Below, one piece after another: positions 60,594 to 64,000 of a DNA stretch of 64,000 nt; position 1 is the stretch's first letter, and every line of letters begins with the position of its first letter. The DNA is from Epiperipatus broadwayi (lineage: Eukaryota; Onychophora; Udeonychophora; Euonychophora; Peripatidae). The stretch spans positions 186,001 to 250,000 of the forward strand of contig JAQFVV010012498.1 in assembly GCA_028023455.1 (NCBI GenBank), given 5' to 3'. Below the pieces are notes generated by a model, which was not told the DNA's origin, searched no databases, and saw only the letters and a program-made list of their open reading frames with translations. Made by a program: the position numbers and the translations under genes.

Positions 60594-61251
60594 AAAGACT
60601 AAAGTAATGTTTAATCGATTTGCTCCAAATATGAAAATAAAGATTGATTATGATGAATTAGAAGAAGTTAAGAGTTACAAATACCTTGGCCAGATTATTA
60701 ATACAGATGGAAACATAATAGAGGAAATTAATTATAGAATTAAACTTGGTTGGAGTGCTTTTGGTAGAAATAACTTGATATTAAAAGGAAATATGCCTAT
60801 GTGTTTGAAAAGAAAGGTTTTTAACAAATGTGTTTTACCAGTTCTTACTTATGGATCTGAGACTTGGACACTTAATAGAAGATCAATACAGAGACTTCAG
60901 ACCACTCAAAGAAGTATGGAGAGATGTATGTTGGGAGTAACAAGAAGAGATCGAAAACGCAATGTATGGGTAAGAGAACAAACAGGTGTTACTGACCTCA
61001 TTGAAAAAATTAAAAGATTGAAGTGGAGTTGGGCTGGACATATTGCTAGAAGAGATGATAATAGATGGCCAATTGAAATTTTAAACTGGATTCCAAGAGA
61101 TTGTAAAAGACCCAGAAGGAGACCACATGTAAGATGGATGGATGAAATAAGAAAATGTGTAGGGGTGATGTGGAGAAGAGAAGCTAAAGATCGGAGAAGA
61201 TGGATTAAACTTGGAGAGACCTTCATCCTGCAGTGGATTGATAATGGTTGA
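60550..61251 (+). pseudogene. RTE reverse transcriptase, C-terminal part (shifted frame)
   Basis: The text [15 protein letters not shown] resumes in the next frame near 60568, so a one-base shift separates the halves. Then come DELEEVKSYKYLGQIINTDG (thumb), CVLPVLTYGSETWTLNRRS, RRDRKRNVWVREQTGV, AGHIARRDDNRWPIEILNW and RRRPHVRWMDEIRKC. This is a familiar C-terminal series in RTE-type endonuclease-reverse transcriptase ORFs, which usually end with a W-x-x-L-G-E-x-F-x-x-Q-W block; here KLGETFILQWIDNG. The stop is at 61249-61251. The shift makes a single protein impossible without correction. Confidence 0.9.
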
Positions 61252-61430
61252 TAATGATGATGATGACTGAAAATTGAATTTTATATAAATGGATTTATAT
61301 ATGAGCAGTTGTTTGTTCAATATTTAATAATTTACTTGTATTCCTATCCTTGCAGAATACATTTCTATCAGTTTAATGAGATAGAAATCGATCTCAGAAT
61401 GAGTCATCCCTGTATAAATTGTGATTGTAT
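61252..61430. other. RTE tail and flank
   Basis: The GAT-rich tail ends near 61267. The following sequence, TTGAATTTTATATAAATGGA, is probably flanking host DNA; no target duplication was recognised, in line with 5' truncation where it cannot be aligned by eye. Confidence 0.4.
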
Positions 61431-61610
61431 TAAATTAGGTTTAAAACCAAAAGGCCACTCCTTATAATTATTGTATAGAAGATTTATTCAGTTAGGATTA
61501 GGACCAAAAGGCCATCCTTTATAGTTATTACATAAGCAATTATGTTTAAGATTAGGATCTAAAAAAGACCATTCCTTATGATTATTGGATAAAGTATTGA
61601 TGTCTATCCC
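61430..61610. repeat. Three-unit tandem repeat, about 55-62 bp
   Basis: The units share a TTAGGATTAGGACCAAAAGG-like block and a CCATTCCTTATGATTATTGG-like block; three diverged copies are readable. It lies just downstream of the RTE copy and may predate it. Confidence 0.6.
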
Positions 61611-64000
61611 ATATAAAGCATATATATGTGTAAATACTAGGAGACATGCGATTCAAAGAAATGTTATATTTATGAATTCATACATGCATAAAATTATATT
61701 TTAAGTTTATTGAAGTCAGGGTTAATTATAATTGCTCCTGGTGATTGCATAATTCTTTATCCTTGTTTATATATTTTATCTCAAGTCATACATTTTCTCA
61801 TATATGTATGATTAAGAGTCCTTGAACTATGCTAAAAAAGTAACTTACATTATGATAGAAAAAAAATATAGAAGGATTAAGTCAAAATGATGCCAACTCT
61901 TTTGTGAAACTGAAAGGCAGCACTCTCTGGGATAAAACAAATTTTATCTTGTAAAATAAGAATAAGTTGAGAATGGTTCAATTAAGAAGTGATTTACTAA
62001 ATAATCACATTTATCCTATAAATATATCTCAATTCAAGATTACATCTGTTACATAAATTGGAGCACCAACATGATGCCTGATCATCATCACTCAAGAGGA
62101 TGATTGTTTCATTAATCTAGAGTTCTATTGCAATATATATAGTTCTAATTATTCAAGATCCATCTTAGAGCTATGTGAATACTTTTTTCAAACACCTGCA
62201 ATCTAACATTTGAAACATATGTGCATATAAAAGCAAGATAAAGTAACCTTTAAAGATACAATGCAGAGCAAAAGTGTCCAGCTTTTCTCTACAAAGAAAT
62301 AGTAAAAATTATCAATTGCTGTTTTTTTATTATTATTCATGCCCTCCTTTTGTGTTAGTCTTATATATATATATATATTGTGACCTTTTGGTTTGGCACC
62401 AGAAATAGTCATTGTAGTAGTGTGGTAGTATATCAGTAATATCTGATATAATCCTCTTTAAAAAAAAATGAAATAACGTGAAATTTTAAATTTTTTTTTA
62501 TTTTGACTTAAAACTGTAATCAATAGTAAGTGTAGGTATAATTAAAAGATTTCTCAAATGTTTAGTATTTTGTTTTGGGGTATAATCAGTGATAGAATAC
62601 GGAGTAGTTTGTTATATGCATAATCAGTGCAGTTTAGGTTGTTACTTACTTGTTTTATTTGCTCATAAAGCAGTATTCAGTTTTGTTAGAATGATTTTCT
62701 AGTCCATTTGTTTTGTACATTTTAAATTTATAGCATAAACAGTGAAATATATGTTTCACTCATCATCATTCACATTGTCATTTCAGTCAGTATAGTGTAA
62801 TACCTATAGCATATTATGCATTATCCAACTTCATTTTTCATTCATATGTTTCATTAAGTCATTAAATATCCCACATTACATTCAAATATTTAATTATATC
62901 AATAATAGTATAAAAAAAAACTAAATTACATTTTAAATAAATCAATAAATTATGGACAAGTGAATTATATAATGACAAATACTGTAAAATATTTTATTTA
63001 TTAAAACAATTGTCATTAATTTTATTCTACTGCTTTAAAACATATTTAATTATTAGTTCAATATTTTTTTTTTCATTTATTTAAAAGACGAAATAATTTT
63101 TTATCTCTATTTTTTTTTTACTGTCTCAAGATTTGCATATTTAAGTAGGTTTGCAAGGGGGAGGAGCAATTGACAATCTTTTTCTGATGATGTAACATTA
63201 TCGTAAACAATTGGAAGAGAACAATATGATGCAATGATTATTAAAAAAAATTTATAGAAGGAATACTTATTACTTTTAATTAGGCAGTCTATTATTACTT
63301 TTGAAGAGGTCAGTCAGTCAATTATTAAAACCTTTACGAGGGCAGTTATAGTTAACCAAGGACAGCTATAACTAAGTTATTTAGCAAAGTTTAATAGTGA
63401 AATTATTTTTCCTCTTCCAGAGTTGAATTGAAATTTTAATTATATTATTTGTTTGCGACATGTGTACTTAAAAACCACTAAAAGATACATCAATTTGCTC
63501 CCAGCTGATTATTCAAATTGTCCCAACGTTATGCTAAAGTACACGTGTTATATTCTATTATTCAAGATAAATTATTATTTAAAAAATGGGAATGAAGCCT
63601 TAATAGGACTGTAAAATTGTTTTATTTAAATTTAAAATTAACATGGAAGGATAAAAGAATATTTGTTTATTTTATAACAATTAAGTTTTTAAGCTTTAAT
63701 TATACTATGAAGGGAACAATTGCCACATGCTTCATTTATGTGTGTGAAAAATGTGAACTGTCATTGAATGTTCTCAGAACTTTAATGAACCAATTTCATG
63801 CTAAATATAAAAGAAAACTCAAAATTTAAAATATACACAAGGAATATGTAATTTTATTGTCATATATATTAGAATAGCGGTGGCGTAATTATTTCTATTT
63901 TTACCGTTGGAAAAGAGAAATATAAGATTAAATATGTCATTAAATGTACTTTAATAATTATTTGTTCTTCTAGACCAGTAGGAAGAATGAAATTATAAAT
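61611..64000. other. AT-rich stretch
   Basis: There is no gene or repeat I can support. A TA run lies near 62364, and A or T runs near 62463, 63067 and 63110. The frame at 63617-63829 is low-complexity and has no motif. Confidence 0.4.

Larger units (their letters stand above)
59505..61269 (+). mobile_element. 5'-truncated RTE-clade non-LTR retrotransposon
   Basis: An in-frame TGA at 59502-59504 precedes the first readable codon. The copy begins inside the region before the reverse transcriptase, carries the palm and the C-terminal region with one frameshift, and ends with a GATGATGATGA simple repeat (near 61267), as RTE elements do. No endonuclease is upstream; the sequence to the left is the TIR element at 58097-59357. 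Family knowledge: RTE elements encode an AP endonuclease and a reverse transcriptase and often truncate at the 5' end. The coding text is far better preserved than in the CR1-type copies, so the insertion is younger. Confidence 0.85.

Noticed and set aside
60906-61320. Minus-strand frames of 79-106 codons
   Set aside because: They are shadows of the RTE reverse transcriptase frame on the plus strand.
1-64000. CRISPR arrays, bacterial operons, rRNA and functional tRNA genes
   Set aside because: No regularly spaced repeats, ribosome binding sites or rRNA-like blocks occur; the sequence is plainly animal nuclear DNA.

Overview
The window is eukaryotic, very AT-rich (roughly three quarters A+T by eye) and almost entirely non-coding or transposon-derived. 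The one piece of host coding sequence I can support is a 58-nt spliced exon at 41557-41614 on the minus strand. It has a textbook acceptor and donor and encodes 19 residues of a FERM domain that read like the FRMD4A/FRMD4B family. That makes the source a metazoan, and most of the window is probably intron of a large minus-strand FRMD4-like gene. I found no other exon of it, so the flanking introns would be very long (more than about 41 kb downstream and 22 kb upstream). A large-genome invertebrate fits, but I cannot name the phylum from the sequence.

Layout. 1-3690: AT-rich, no gene. 3700-5000: pyrimidine-rich fossil of a minus-strand LINE. 5600-12690: a decayed plus-strand CR1/Jockey-type LINE (ORF1 esterase end, endonuclease, reverse transcriptase, C-terminal zinc-knuckle region), interrupted by a fold-back element (7.1-7.45 kb) and by a 3-kb insert at 9119-12131 flanked by a 7-bp target duplication. 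12987-21980: a terminal-inverted-repeat DNA element with an 8-bp target duplication. Inside it sits an LTR retrotransposon with two 2.05-kb LTRs (13941-15993 and 19853-21896), a frameshifted gag on the minus strand and no pol. 22-33.5 kb: intron-like AT-rich DNA with several small fold-back elements and MITEs. 33527-33632: a tRNA-derived SINE. 33.8-37.6 kb: a second, minus-strand copy of the CR1-type LINE, internally deleted and interrupted; it preserves a PHD-type zinc finger, a coiled coil and the esterase start of ORF1. 41557-41614: the FERM exon. 42196-43132: a near-perfect 937-bp palindrome made from a LINE C-terminal zinc-finger fragment. 46.5-53.6 kb: several copies of a longer SINE-like repeat, one flanked by 44-bp direct repeats and two arranged as inverted arms around a 2.1-kb TAACGG-ended insert. 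50983-52219: a TA-flanked nested hairpin element. 57809-57925: another tRNA-like SINE. 58097-59357: a TIR element. 59505-61269: a 5'-truncated RTE-clade retrotransposon with one frameshift. 61.4-64 kb: AT-rich DNA with a short tandem repeat.

No host operons, rRNA genes, functional tRNA genes or CRISPR arrays are present. The genes do not form a pathway. The biology here is transposon layering inside long introns: LINE copies hit by fold-back and LTR-like elements, an LTR element inside a DNA transposon, and large palindromes.
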